Program-made: the position numbers and the translations under genes
Origin: Geoglobus ahangari
GTDB taxonomy: Archaea > Halobacteriota > Archaeoglobi > Archaeoglobales > Archaeoglobaceae
Direction: 5' to 3'
Length of the DNA: 64,000 nucleotides
Assembly (NCBI RefSeq): GCF_001006045.1
Contig: NZ_CP011267.1
Location: 1,116,001-1,180,000 of the forward strand
Notes under the pieces: model-generated
Database searches by the model: none
What the model saw: the letters and a program-made list of their open reading frames with translations, nothing else
Told to the model about the DNA's origin: nothing
In this document: positions 1 to 8,631 of the stretch, in pieces
How positions within the stretch are numbered: the stretch's first letter is position 1
Layout of the letters: every line of letters starts with the position of its first letter

Positions 1-1
1 G

Positions 2-1771
2 ACCACCGCCAAGAACCTGAGGGTGGAGCTGGACGATAGCAACGCTCCATTTGAGGTGAAATCTGCAAACCCGTACATGGTCGGAGACCTGCCATCCGGA
101 ATCGTTGCGAGGGTCGCGTTCTCAATAAGGGTTGATGAGAACGCCTCATCTGGAGATTACACTGTGCCGGTGAGGCTGAAGTTCTCGAAGGTTACGTACT
201 CGCTGGTGAACGGGGCTCCGGCGATAAGTTACGAGGACGACTCCGACGTTGAGTATGTGCACGTGTCTGTGGAGAGGAAGGATTACGACTTCTCCATTTC
301 AGTCAAAAACAGCGAACTCATTTCCGGCAGGGAGGGGTACGTTAAGATCGAGATCACGAACACGGGCTCGAATTCAGTCGAGAACTGCGTTGTGATGCTC
401 AACACTACCCCGCCATTCAAACCGAACCCTTCTGGGCTCTCTGCATACCTCGGCCACCTCTCGCCAACGGAGAGGAAGAACGCGACGTTCAAGCTGTTCG
501 TCATGGACGGGGCGATGAACCAGAGCTACCCTGTAACCCTCGTCATCCGATTTGAAACCTCATCGGGAATCCCACGGCTCATCACCAAGACCGTTGGCCT
601 GAAAGTTGAGAGAGTCGATCACTTCCGAGTTGTTGATGTTAAGAGCTTCCTGCCCGCGTACGTACCCGTTCCGTCAGGAATGGAGATTCCGGGCGTGAGG
701 GGCTACGTTTCTGTGAGGGTGGAGAATCGCGGAGAGAACGTGAGCGACGCCGTGGCTTATTTGAAGTTCGAAAACAGGCTGATGAGGGCCGAGAACTCTC
801 CATACATCGGCCAATTTTCGAGTGGAGAGGTGAAGGAGCTGCTGTTCTACGTCTCATCCTCAGCCCCGTCAGGGAGGTACAGGGGAACTCTGGAGATAAG
901 GTACAAGAACGAGCTCGGGGATGTGGAGGTTTCAGAGCCGCTGACAGTCGAGGTCATTGCCGGCAGCCAGCAGCCACTGCTTACAGAGCCTGTGGTGAGG
1001 AGCATCGACGTCGGATCCGTCGATTCCCTCAAGCTGAACATCAGGAACGAAATGGGGGTAAGAGTAGAGAACCTCAGGCTCGTGCTGGTGTCCCCCGAGC
1101 GCACAATCACGCCGCTGAGCTCCACAGCCTACATAGGCTCACTGAGGAGCGGAGAGTCGAGGGAGGTGGCTTTCAGGCTGTCAGTGTCGGATCAGGCCGC
1201 CGCTGGCAATCGCAGCCTCTACCTGCTCGAGAGGTACAGCGTAGATGGCGTCGAGAACCTCATCAGCATATCCGAGATTCCGGTCGAGATCAGGAGCGGA
1301 GAGAGGGCGATTCAGCTCGTATCCATCAAAAGTGACCTCGTGCCGGACGAAACCGGTAGCGTGGAACTCGTCATAGTGAACTCCGGAAACAGGACGATGC
1401 ATGATGCTGTGCTTGAGCTCGATCTGAGCCCACCCCTGCATCCGGCCGGCTCGAGCTCCCTGATGGGCCTTTCCGGGAAGCCGCAGCCGTCGTACTACTA
1501 CCTCGGCACGCTGAAGCCGGGGATGAAGGCGGTTGCGAGGTTCAGGGTTGACGTTGACAAGGATGCCGGGATGGGGGAGTACCCTGTGAGCCTCAGAGTG
1601 AGGTACAGCGACGAGGAGGGGTACACACACCTGACGTCCCCAATCACAGCATCGCTCAGGGTTGTGGAGAGACCCCTCCTGACACCTCTAACCATTGCCA
1701 TTCTCGCGGCAATTGTTCCCGCGTTGGCCCTCTCCGCTGTCTTTCTCAGGAGACGGATGAGGGGCGGCTGA
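2..1771 (+). CDS. COG1361-type surface protein, C-terminal part (partial)
   Basis: The reading frame is open from the first bases of the window, so the 5' end lies outside it and the apparent GTG at 23 is probably internal. At least five repeats of about 110 residues alternate phrases such as 'SGREGYVKIEITNTGSN' and 'YLGHLSPTERKNATF', the pattern of CARDB/COG1361 immunoglobulin-like repeats of archaeal envelope proteins. The C-terminus has one hydrophobic helix (about 22 residues) followed by RRRMRGG, an outward-facing protein anchored in the membrane with a positive inside tail. The stop overlaps the start of the MFS gene by one base, so the two are probably co-transcribed and may form an export unit. 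Substrate is unknown. Confidence 0.75.
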   Translation, partial: TTAKNLRVELDDSNAPFEVKSANPYMVGDLPSGIVARVAFSIRVDENASSGDYTVPVRLKFSKVTYSLVNGAPAISYEDDSDVEYVHVSVERKDYDFSISVKNSELISGREGYVKIEITNTGSNSVENCVVMLNTTPPFKPNPSGLSAYLGHLSPTERKNATFKLFVMDGAMNQSYPVTLVIRFETSSGIPRLITKTVGLKVERVDHFRVVDVKSFLPAYVPVPSGMEIPGVRGYVSVRVENRGENVSDAVAYLKFENRLMRAENSPYIGQFSSGEVKELLFYVSSSAPSGRYRGTLEIRYKNELGDVEVSEPLTVEVIAGSQQPLLTEPVVRSIDVGSVDSLKLNIRNEMGVRVENLRLVLVSPERTITPLSSTAYIGSLRSGESREVAFRLSVSDQAAAGNRSLYLLERYSVDGVENLISISEIPVEIRSGERAIQLVSIKSDLVPDETGSVELVIVNSGNRTMHDAVLELDLSPPLHPAGSSSLMGLSGKPQPSYYYLGTLKPGMKAVARFRVDVDKDAGMGEYPVSLRVRYSDEEGYTHLTSPITASLRVVERPLLTPLTIAILAAIVPALALSAVFLRRRMRGG

Positions 1772-3276
1772 TGTCGAGATCCGGGTGGCTGGGCCTCATT
1801 CCTGTCGGGATGGGGCTCTTCATGGTGCTGCTCGACGTCAGCGTGCTGAACGTAGCTCTGCCCAGCATAGCGAGGGACTTCAACGCGAGGATGTCTGACA
1901 TACAGTGGATACTCAACAGCTACACCCTCACGATGGTCGTTTTGCTGGTTCTCGCTGGCAGAATCGGGGACATGGTCAGGAGGGACAGGTACTTCATGGG
2001 GGCCATGGCCCTGTTCACGGTGAGCAGCTTCCTGTGCGCTCAGGCGTGGAGCACAGGCAGCCTGATCTTCTTCAGAGTGCTTCAGGCTGTTGGAGGGGCC
2101 ATGCTGAGCGGAAACACCCTCGCGATAATCACCGAGCTCTTCCCTCCCGGCAAGAGGGGTGCTGCGATGGGTCTGAACTCCATACTGGTGGCGTCGAGCT
2201 TCACCCTCGGCCCAATAATAGGCGGGTGGCTGACAACCCACCTGAGCTGGCACTGGGTGTTCTACCTGAACGTTCCGGTGGGCATAGTCTCGGTCATTCT
2301 GGCCTACCTGCTTCTCCCACCCCTCGGCGCGAAGGAGAAGGTTCCTGTGGACTTTGCTGGCGCAGTTCTTCTGGCGGTTGCTCTCGGCTCTCTGACGCTC
2401 GGAATCATAAACGGGCAGGACTGGGGTTGGAGGGATGAGAAGACGCTCGGGTGCTTTGCAATCTCGATTCCCTACCTCATCGCATTCGCTCTCAGGGAGC
2501 TCAGCTACGAGTACCCGCTGCTCGACCTCTCGCTGTTCAGGATACGGAACTTCACCGTCGGAATTCTTGCGGTCTCAATCCTCTTCTTCGGCATGTCCTC
2601 CTCGCTATTCGTTTTGCCGTACTTCCTTCAGGGGATAAAGTCCCTGAGCGCCGCAGACTCCGGCTACTGGATGATCGTGCTGCCCCTCGTCAACACCGTG
2701 TTCTCTCCTCTGGCCGGGAGGTTGAGCGATAGGATCAACCCCAAGTATTTGATGTGTGCCGGCCCAGTCCTCTTCACCCTCGGGATGTACAACCTCTCGG
2801 GCATTGAGGAGAACGTGAGCTACTGGGAGTTCTTCGTGAAGCTCATGCCAATGGGGATCGGCATGGGGATGCTGATGTCTCCGTCGTTCAACGTCATAAT
2901 GGCCTCCGTCCCTCCGGAAAAGGCCGGGATGGCAAATGGGACTGTTAGATCTGTGAACACACTCTCGCAGGCAATGGGCGTGACTGTCGGGGGTGTGCTC
3001 CTTACAAACAGGATGAAGGACTGGCTCGGCAACTACGGCAACCAGATCCCGGATCCGGGAACCATGGCCCTGCTCAGGGTTCTCGCTCTAAAGGGCAACC
3101 CCCTTCCGCTGGTCGCGATGGTCGAGAGCTTCATGGACAGCATGCACTACCTCTTCTCAGTGATGATGTGGCTTCCGCTGCTGAGCATGCTAGTCATACT
3201 GCTGTTCCTCAGCGGAGAAGAGCACCTCAGGAGGATGAGGGTGCTGGCAGTAAGAAAAGGGGAGGTTGAGGGGTGA
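1771..3276 (+). CDS. MFS transporter, DHA2 (14-helix) drug:H+ antiporter family
   Basis: A 501-residue polytopic membrane protein. The first helix carries the DHA2 signature (LLDVSVLNVALPSIARDF, residues 21-38), followed by motif A-like 'LAGRIGDMVRRDRYF'. The length and about 14 hydrophobic segments match EmrB/QacA-type exporters. It starts in the stop codon of the upstream surface-protein gene (ATGA overlap), so translation is coupled. COG1361 proteins next to exporters are common in euryarchaea, but the substrate cannot be told from sequence. Confidence 0.88.
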   Translation: MSRSGWLGLIPVGMGLFMVLLDVSVLNVALPSIARDFNARMSDIQWILNSYTLTMVVLLVLAGRIGDMVRRDRYFMGAMALFTVSSFLCAQAWSTGSLIFFRVLQAVGGAMLSGNTLAIITELFPPGKRGAAMGLNSILVASSFTLGPIIGGWLTTHLSWHWVFYLNVPVGIVSVILAYLLLPPLGAKEKVPVDFAGAVLLAVALGSLTLGIINGQDWGWRDEKTLGCFAISIPYLIAFALRELSYEYPLLDLSLFRIRNFTVGILAVSILFFGMSSSLFVLPYFLQGIKSLSAADSGYWMIVLPLVNTVFSPLAGRLSDRINPKYLMCAGPVLFTLGMYNLSGIEENVSYWEFFVKLMPMGIGMGMLMSPSFNVIMASVPPEKAGMANGTVRSVNTLSQAMGVTVGGVLLTNRMKDWLGNYGNQIPDPGTMALLRVLALKGNPLPLVAMVESFMDSMHYLFSVMMWLPLLSMLVILLFLSGEEHLRRMRVLAVRKGEVEG

Positions 3277-3308
3277 TTTAATTATTTGCTTTTCATGCTG
3301 GCTTCAGA

Positions 3309-3716
3309 TTACCCTTTAAGTTGTTTCACTGCGGACTTTATCCGCTCTAAGAATTTTTCAGCATCATCGATAGCTAAAGCTGCCTCTTCTTCGCTTGCAC
3401 GATAGTACAGATCATAATCGGCTTGTTCTCTTCGTCTAAAAGCTTTTGCCAGTGCTGCACCGTAGATTTCCTCCAGATATCCTTTATTAACGAATTCGAG
3501 GCCGAGTGTCACTACAACACCTCTGTGTGTCTTCGGGTTGAGGTTTTTAACGCTTAGAAGGGCCTTTGCTGCATAGTACATTGAGTAGTATGCTTGACTG
3601 ATTGCTGCATTGTACTTTCCACTTTCAAGAAGGATCTTTGACGTCTCAAGAGCATCATATGCTTTTTCCAACAGCTTTTCGGTGTCAGACAAGGACGATG
3701 CCCTCCCTTTCGACAC
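3309..3716 (-). CDS. HEPN domain protein of a HEPN/MNT pair
   Basis: 135 residues, almost entirely one helical HEPN domain (pfam05168-like): 'LLEKAYDALETSKILLE' then 'AISQAYYSMYYAAKALL'. HEPN proteins paired with MNT nucleotidyltransferases are toxins or RNA-binding partners in toxin-antitoxin modules. A canonical R-x4-6-H catalytic motif is not evident: the only nearby His, in NPKTHRG, has no Arg at the right distance. It may therefore be a non-catalytic HEPN. Its start overlaps the end of the MNT gene by 32 bases, which supports co-translation as an operon. Confidence 0.8.
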   Translation of the reverse strand: MSKGRASSLSDTEKLLEKAYDALETSKILLESGKYNAAISQAYYSMYYAAKALLSVKNLNPKTHRGVVVTLGLEFVNKGYLEEIYGAALAKAFRRREQADYDLYYRASEEEAALAIDDAEKFLERIKSAVKQLKG

Positions 3717-4017
3717 TCTTGATAAAGCCTGAGTTTCTGGACTTTAGCATTGAGTAATGCTCTTCACTCATAATGTGTGGTGAAATGAGCTCGCCGTATT
3801 TCAACAGAATGGGGTAGCTAATGCCGATCACATCGTCAAGAGTGAGTGAGCCAATTATCAGCACGTCAATATCGCTTTCACTGTGGATGTCTCCTCTTGC
3901 AACCGATCCGAAAAGTATGACTCGCTTCACTCTCTCGCCATACCTTTTCATGAGTTCTCTGACGAACTCATCTATTGCGGCTCTCTTGGTCTCAGAAAGT
4001 GCAGGCTGGTAGATCAT
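3685..4017 (-). CDS. MNT-type nucleotidyltransferase (antitoxin partner of HEPN)
   Basis: Minimal nucleotidyltransferase of the pol-beta fold. It has the GS-x-ARG motif (GSVARGD) and the two catalytic aspartates in SDIDV that bind Mg-NTP. Members paired with HEPN proteins inactivate the toxin by adding AMP to it. I place the start at ATG 4017 (MIYQPALS, 110 residues). An upstream in-frame ATG at 4062 would lie above or inside the AT-rich promoter-like stretch around 4040-4050, whereas 4017 gives a near-leaderless transcript. Confidence 0.82.
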   Translation of the reverse strand: MIYQPALSETKRAAIDEFVRELMKRYGERVKRVILFGSVARGDIHSESDIDVLIIGSLTLDDVIGISYPILLKYGELISPHIMSEEHYSMLKSRNSGFIKSVEREGIVLV

Positions 4018-4134
4018 TGCACTAAAGATTATGTGAGAACTCAATTTAACACTTTTCCCCACTCCGAGGGGCTTTCTTAGTCTCCTGTCGGAGTGCCGGA
4101 GAGTTTCGGTGGGTAACTGAATTCCGGTTAGTGG

Positions 4135-5313
4135 ATGTTTAGCATGGCAACTGCTATAAAAGATTCTGGAGTACTTCGGTTGATGGGGCTCGGATTTTTC
4201 AGGAGGCGAAAGACGGAGGAACTCACGCTGGAGGAGGCCGAGGCGAGGGTTCTGAGCATTATGAGGTCTGCTGAAGCGGATGTCAATCCCTTCATGCTCG
4301 AGAAGGAAAAGGAGCTGCGTGCTGAAATCAGCAGTCTCATCTCATCCCTTGAGGGGTTTGACGTGAATGCCGTGCATCCGAGACTCAGGGATCAGGCTCG
4401 CAACTTTGTTTCCGCCATGCTGACGCTGTGGAGGGATGAGCTCGGTAAAGATGCGTTCCATGAAGCATCGAGGAGGCTTGAAAAAACCGCGTCCATGAAC
4501 GTCAGGTACTTCAGGATGCTCTTCGCTGTGGGCTCTCCGGAGATCGAGAGGGTGGATGCCCACCTTAGAGCAATCGCCGGCACAATCGCCGATGTGGAGG
4601 GGAAAAGGAGGGAAGCGGGAATTGACGACTTGGAGAACACGCTCAGAATGATTGAGAAAACAAGAGACCTGATTGAAGAGAGGGTGAGAGTAAGCAGGGA
4701 ACTCGCCGAGCTTCTCTCTGAAATTGAGCAAATTGAAGGTGAGGAATCCGGGGATGGAGATGACGAGCGCCTTGCGGCTCTGAAGGCCGAGGTGGAGGCC
4801 GTGGAGCAGGAGGTGGCGAGGAGGGAGGAAGAGGTGCACAGAAAGATCGCCCGCGTAAAAAAGCCCATCAGGCTCTACGCCCACGCTGTGGGCGTGAAGA
4901 TTAGCACTGAAACCCGCTCACTTCTGCTCAGCATGGACGATCTGAAAAACCTCGCCTCTGGTGCGCTTTCCGAGGTGAGGAAGGGAACGATTAAGCTGAA
5001 GGAGAAGAGGCAGGATGTGGTTCTGAAGCTTCTTGAAGAGATTGTGGATGGCAGCCTTGAATCCGAGATTGAGAGGATCGGGCAGCTCAAAAGACGGCTT
5101 GGAGCTTTAAAATCAGAACTCAGAAAGCTCGAGTCGCGGCGCGAGAGACATGACCCGGCTGAAAGGAGGAAAGTGCTTGAGAGGAGGATGGTCTCTCTTC
5201 AGGAGACTGTAAGCCGTCTGGATGGTGAGATCGGGGAGTTAAGAAGAGAGCTTGAAAATGCGCTGTCCGGGCTGATGGGGTTAAAAGTAACGCTGGCAAT
5301 GGATGGTGTTTAG
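4135..5313 (+). CDS. coiled-coil protein of unknown function
   Basis: 392 residues rich in Glu, Arg, Lys and Leu, with long heptad-like stretches from about residue 60 to the end ('ELLSEIEQIEGEE', 'VEAVEQEVARREEEVHRKIA', 'LESRRERHDPAERR'). No signal peptide, membrane segment or catalytic motif is visible. It could be a structural or SMC-like coiled coil without the ATPase heads. The start is uncertain among ATGs at 4135, 4144 and 4183; the last (MGLGFFRRRKTEE) gives the most natural N-terminus. Flanked by toxin-antitoxin modules but in the opposite orientation to the HEPN/MNT pair. Confidence 0.6.
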   Translation: MFSMATAIKDSGVLRLMGLGFFRRRKTEELTLEEAEARVLSIMRSAEADVNPFMLEKEKELRAEISSLISSLEGFDVNAVHPRLRDQARNFVSAMLTLWRDELGKDAFHEASRRLEKTASMNVRYFRMLFAVGSPEIERVDAHLRAIAGTIADVEGKRREAGIDDLENTLRMIEKTRDLIEERVRVSRELAELLSEIEQIEGEESGDGDDERLAALKAEVEAVEQEVARREEEVHRKIARVKKPIRLYAHAVGVKISTETRSLLLSMDDLKNLASGALSEVRKGTIKLKEKRQDVVLKLLEEIVDGSLESEIERIGQLKRRLGALKSELRKLESRRERHDPAERRKVLERRMVSLQETVSRLDGEIGELRRELENALSGLMGLKVTLAMDGV

Positions 5314-5391
5314 TGGGCATCAAAAATAAATTTTTGTGTGGGAACGTAACACATTTATTCTTTCCAGACTATTAACCAATTGGTGATGTAG

Positions 5392-5667
5392 TTGGCAAGA
5401 TCCAAGATAGACAGGTTTGGCAGGATCCTGATTCCGAAGGAGATCAGGAGAAATCTGGGAATTGAGGATGAGGTCGAAGTTGAGGTAGAAGTCAGAGGAG
5501 GAAAGATCTTGATAGCCATTGAAGACCGAGATCTAAAAAAAAGGGTTGAGGAGCTTATTGACCATCTGAAAAACAGGGCTCCAAAGCCCTTTGTTAGTGA
5601 CACGGAGGTTGAAGGGAAGTGGTATTCAGCGGAGTTCAGCATGAGAAAGTTGGGATTGAAGGAGTAG
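5392..5667 (+). CDS. AbrB/SpoVT-fold antitoxin (VapB-like)
   Basis: 91 residues. The N-terminal swapped-hairpin AbrB domain reads 'RSKIDRFGRILIPKEIRRNLGI', with the typical alternation of beta strands and the RILIPKEIR core; the rest is a charged helix that would bind the toxin. The start is TTG at 5392, chosen because an in-frame TAG directly precedes it and a Shine-Dalgarno sequence GGTGAT lies at 5382-5387. Its stop codon overlaps the GTG start of the PIN-domain gene by one base. It probably represses its own operon. Confidence 0.8.
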   Translation: MARSKIDRFGRILIPKEIRRNLGIEDEVEVEVEVRGGKILIAIEDRDLKKRVEELIDHLKNRAPKPFVSDTEVEGKWYSAEFSMRKLGLKE

Positions 5668-6119
5668 TGGATGTTGGCCTGATTGTGATTTCACATTTTG
5701 AAAATCCAGCAAAGAACCACGCTCTTGAATTCTTAAAAAGCGTCCTTCTATGGGAAAGGAAATGTCTGATTCCTGTGACGGCATTTCTTGGAGCATATCA
5801 CGTGCTCACCAACTATCTTGGGGTTGAGAGAATTTCTGCATACGAGGCTTTAAGGAAGACTCTCGAGACAAGATCTCCGGCACTCTACTCTGATCTGAGT
5901 GTTGACACTGCTGTAGAGTCCTTGGCAAATGCGATGGGGTATAGAATCGAGTCTTGGGATGGTTATTTGGTCGCAATAGCAAAGGCACACTCTGCCCCTG
6001 TGATTTACACGATTGACAGGAAAATGGGGAAAAAGGTCAGGGACATACATGTTGTCAATCCCATCCCTGATGATGTGTTCAGGGAATACAACAGGTGGTT
6101 GGAGGAGAACATCGGTTAG
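5667..6119 (+). CDS. PIN-domain toxin (VapC-like RNase)
   Basis: 150 residues from GTG 5667 (VDVGLIVISHF). That start has GGAG at 5661-5664 and overlaps the antitoxin stop, so the longer upstream reading is not used. The PIN acidic residues are recognisable: the N-terminal Asp in VDVGLIVI, Asp in SWDGYLVAIAKAH, and Asp in YTIDRKMGKK. These bind Mg/Mn for RNA cleavage. With the preceding AbrB protein it forms a VapBC-type module. Confidence 0.8.
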   Translation: MDVGLIVISHFENPAKNHALEFLKSVLLWERKCLIPVTAFLGAYHVLTNYLGVERISAYEALRKTLETRSPALYSDLSVDTAVESLANAMGYRIESWDGYLVAIAKAHSAPVIYTIDRKMGKKVRDIHVVNPIPDDVFREYNRWLEENIG

Positions 6120-6228
6120 TGCTGTGTTCCGGCCTTTTCTGCAAAACACATTCTCCTTCCTTGTCGTCCCTTGGTCTGCACCTTTGGGATAACTTTTTAA
6201 TCTAACTTATGTTGGTAATGAAAAATTA

Positions 6229-6256
6229 CGAAAGATTTAAATCACGTTAACGTTAA
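6229..6256 (+). promoter_or_regulatory. BRE/TATA promoter and palindromic operator candidate
   Basis: CGAAAGATTTAAAT (6229-6242) is a BRE plus TATA box. About 25 bases downstream, transcription would begin near 6263, just before GGTGA (6266-6270) and the ATG at 6275. The perfect palindrome ACGTTAACGT (6245-6254) lies between the TATA box and the predicted start site, where a bound repressor would block initiation of the acyl-CoA cluster. Confidence 0.5.
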
Positions 6257-6274
6257 TTTTTTCACGGTGAAACC

Positions 6275-7420
6275 ATGACCAGAGTTGCTGTTGTCGGTGT
6301 GGGTTATAGTGGTTTCAACACCAACACGCCCGACCTCAGCTGGAAGGAGCTGATGTACGAGGCGGCTGTCAGGGCTTACGAGGATGCAGGAATCAACCCG
6401 AGGAGAGACGTGGACAGCTTCGTAACGTGTGCGGAGGACTTCTGGGAGGGCTTTGCCATCTTTGACGAGTTCGTCCCCGACCAGCTCGGGGCAGTGCTTA
6501 AGCCCACCCTGACCGTGACCGCGGACTTCCTCTACGGCATAGCCACGGCGTTCATGCACATCAAGAGCGGCCTTGCCGAGATTGCTGTTGTGGAAGCGCA
6601 CAGCAAGGCCAGCGACATACTGACGTTCGGAAACGTGATGAAGTTCGCCTTCGATCCGGTGTGGCTCAGGCCAATTGGCAAGGCACACCCGTACTACTTC
6701 GCAGCCCTTGAGAAGTCCTACTACTCCAGCCTCAGGGGCTACTGCGACGACGTGTACGCTGAGGTCGTGGAGAAGAACAAGAGGAACGGCAGGCTCAACC
6801 CCGACGCACCGTATTCGGGCAACGTTACCGCCGAGGATGTGCTCAGCAGCGAGGCGTCATTCTACCCGCTCAGGAAGCTCGAGATTGCTGAGAGGGCTGA
6901 TGGGGCTGTTGTGTTCGTGCTCGCGAGTGATGAGGTCGCGAGGCAGCTGACAGACACGCCTGTGTGGGTTGACGGCATAGGCTGGTGGAGCGAGACGAGC
7001 AACTACGACACCATGAGCTTCACAGCAGAGTATGCAAGGAAGGCTGCCGAGATGGCCTACGACATGGCCGGAATTGAGTATCCGGCGAAGCAGGTGGACA
7101 TTGCCGAGGTGGACGACAGGTTCGCGTTCAAGGAGGTTCAGCACATCGAAGCCCTCAAGCTTGCAAAGCCGGGTGAGGTTGACAGGCTGCTCAGCGAGGG
7201 CTACTTCAGCAGGGATGGAGCTCTGCCCGTGAACGTCTCCGGAGGAAACCTCAGCGTCGGAAACCTGCTCGAGGCCACGGGTGGACAGAAGGCCCTCGAG
7301 ATCGTCCTTCAGCTGAGAGGAGAGGCTGGGAAGAGGCAGGTCGACGCTGAGATGGGTGTTGCTCAGGCGTGGAGGTACGTTCCGACCGCAAGCGGTGCCG
7401 TTGCGGTCTTCTCGAGGTGA
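6275..7420 (+). CDS. thiolase-fold protein without thiolase catalytic residues (Ltp2-like subunit 1)
   Basis: 381 residues with a SCP2/thiolase fold: 'RVAVVGVGYSGF' at the N-terminus, 'HIKSGLAEIAVVEAHSKASD' around residues 95-113, and a C-terminal 'SGGNLSVGNLLEATGG'. The three thiolase active-site residues are missing. The nucleophile loop reads TLTVTADFLYG with no Cys, the HD-F motif reads EVDDRF (D280/D281), and GHPxGATG reads GNLLEATG (N330). The next gene is a paralogue with similar losses and DUF35 genes follow. Thiolase-fold/DUF35 pairs that lost the Cys (Ltp2-ChsH2 of steroid side-chain degradation) are acyl-CoA retro-aldolases, so an aldolase or structural role is inferred. Leading gene of the cluster. 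Confidence 0.72.
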   Translation: MTRVAVVGVGYSGFNTNTPDLSWKELMYEAAVRAYEDAGINPRRDVDSFVTCAEDFWEGFAIFDEFVPDQLGAVLKPTLTVTADFLYGIATAFMHIKSGLAEIAVVEAHSKASDILTFGNVMKFAFDPVWLRPIGKAHPYYFAALEKSYYSSLRGYCDDVYAEVVEKNKRNGRLNPDAPYSGNVTAEDVLSSEASFYPLRKLEIAERADGAVVFVLASDEVARQLTDTPVWVDGIGWWSETSNYDTMSFTAEYARKAAEMAYDMAGIEYPAKQVDIAEVDDRFAFKEVQHIEALKLAKPGEVDRLLSEGYFSRDGALPVNVSGGNLSVGNLLEATGGQKALEIVLQLRGEAGKRQVDAEMGVAQAWRYVPTASGAVAVFSR

Positions 7421-7426
7421 TAAGCT

Positions 7427-8626
7427 ATGTTCGAGAGGATTAAGGGTTTGAAGTTCCACAAGAAGCAGGACGTTGCCATCGTCGGTGCGGGAATCACTCT
7501 CTTCAGGAGAAGGATGAACGAGACCGGGAAGGAGCTGAGCTACTACGCTGTAAAGCAGGCCCTTGAGGAGGCTGGACTTGAGATCTCGGACATAGACATG
7601 GTCGTGATGGGCTCCGCCCCAGACTCTTTCGACGGAATCCACATGAAGGGTGAGTACCTGCTTGACGGCAGCGGAGGTAGCAACAGGCCGTACATGAGGG
7701 TCTTTGTCGGTGGAGGAACCGGAGTCTTCGCGCCGATAGCAGGATACTGGCACGTCGCAAGCGGGCTTGCGGACGTCTGCCTCGTCATAACCGAGGAGAA
7801 GATGAGCTCGGTGCACCCCCATCCCCAGTCAGCCTTCAAGTACATCTGGGATCCCATTCTTGACAGGCCGCTCAACCCCAACCTGATATGGATCTTTGCC
7901 CTCGAGATGAGGAGGTACATGCACGAGAACAACATAAAGCACGAGGACATCGCCCTCGTTTCTGTGAAGAACAAGGGCAACGCCCTCGATCATCCAGCAG
8001 CTCAGGTTGCTGAGAAGATAACGGTCGAGGATGTGCTCAGCAGCGAGCCGATGGCTCTGCCTGTAAGAAGGCTGGACGTCTCCCCGCCGAGTGATGGAGC
8101 TTCAGCGCTGATAATGGTCGCCCCGCATATAGCGAGGCAGCTCACCGATGAGCCTGTCTGGGTTGATGGAGTTGGCTGGGCACTCGACACGACCTGGTGG
8201 ACGAACAGAGACCTGTACTTCCCGAGGTATGTTGCCGAAGCGGCAAAAATGGCCTACAAGATGGCCCACATAACCGATCCGAGGAAGGAGATTGATGTTG
8301 CCGAGCCATACGACCCGTTCGATTACAAGGAGCTTCACCACATGGAGGGTCTGGGTCTGGCGAAGAAGGGAGAGGCGCCGATACTGACGAGAGAGGGAGT
8401 TACAGCGAGGGACGGAGACCTGCCGGTCTGCCCGAGCGGTGGACTGCTTGGCGTTGGCAACCCGATTGCTGCAACAATGGGTGTCAAGGTCGCTGAGATC
8501 TACTGGCAGCTGGCTTACAGGGCAGGAAAGAGGCAGGTCGCCAAGGAAGTGACGACGGGTGTTGCTCAGGCCTGGGGTGACCTGATGCAGGTTGGAACCG
8601 TTATGGTTCTCTCCAACAAGAGGTGA
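7427..8626 (+). CDS. thiolase-fold protein, probable retro-aldolase (Ltp2-like subunit 2)
   Basis: 399 residues, paralogue of the preceding gene (both share 'EDVLSSE' and 'ARQLTD.PVWVDG.GW'). The Cys of the CASG nucleophile loop is replaced (VFVGGGTGVF, residues 92-101). The catalytic His of HD-F is Tyr (EPYDPF, Y295-D296) and GHPxGATG is GNPIAATM (N345). A Tyr-Asp pair at this position is what I recall for Ltp2-type aldolases, where tyrosines act in carbon-carbon cleavage of a beta-hydroxyacyl-CoA. It lies 6 bases after the first paralogue, and the ATG of the DUF35 gene follows its stop within a few bases, so a multi-subunit complex is likely. It could also be a thiolase of unknown mechanism. 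Confidence 0.72.
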   Translation: MFERIKGLKFHKKQDVAIVGAGITLFRRRMNETGKELSYYAVKQALEEAGLEISDIDMVVMGSAPDSFDGIHMKGEYLLDGSGGSNRPYMRVFVGGGTGVFAPIAGYWHVASGLADVCLVITEEKMSSVHPHPQSAFKYIWDPILDRPLNPNLIWIFALEMRRYMHENNIKHEDIALVSVKNKGNALDHPAAQVAEKITVEDVLSSEPMALPVRRLDVSPPSDGASALIMVAPHIARQLTDEPVWVDGVGWALDTTWWTNRDLYFPRYVAEAAKMAYKMAHITDPRKEIDVAEPYDPFDYKELHHMEGLGLAKKGEAPILTREGVTARDGDLPVCPSGGLLGVGNPIAATMGVKVAEIYWQLAYRAGKRQVAKEVTTGVAQAWGDLMQVGTVMVLSNKR

Positions 8627-8631
8627 TTGTG

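Noticed and set aside
1498-2253. Antisense frame over the surface protein and MFS genes
   Set aside because: Overlaps two well-supported genes and encodes a low-complexity product with no motif.
3309-3716. Catalytic HEPN RNase motif in the HEPN/MNT pair
   Set aside because: The His in NPKTHRG has no Arg 5-7 residues before it, so the canonical R-x4-6-H motif is not met.
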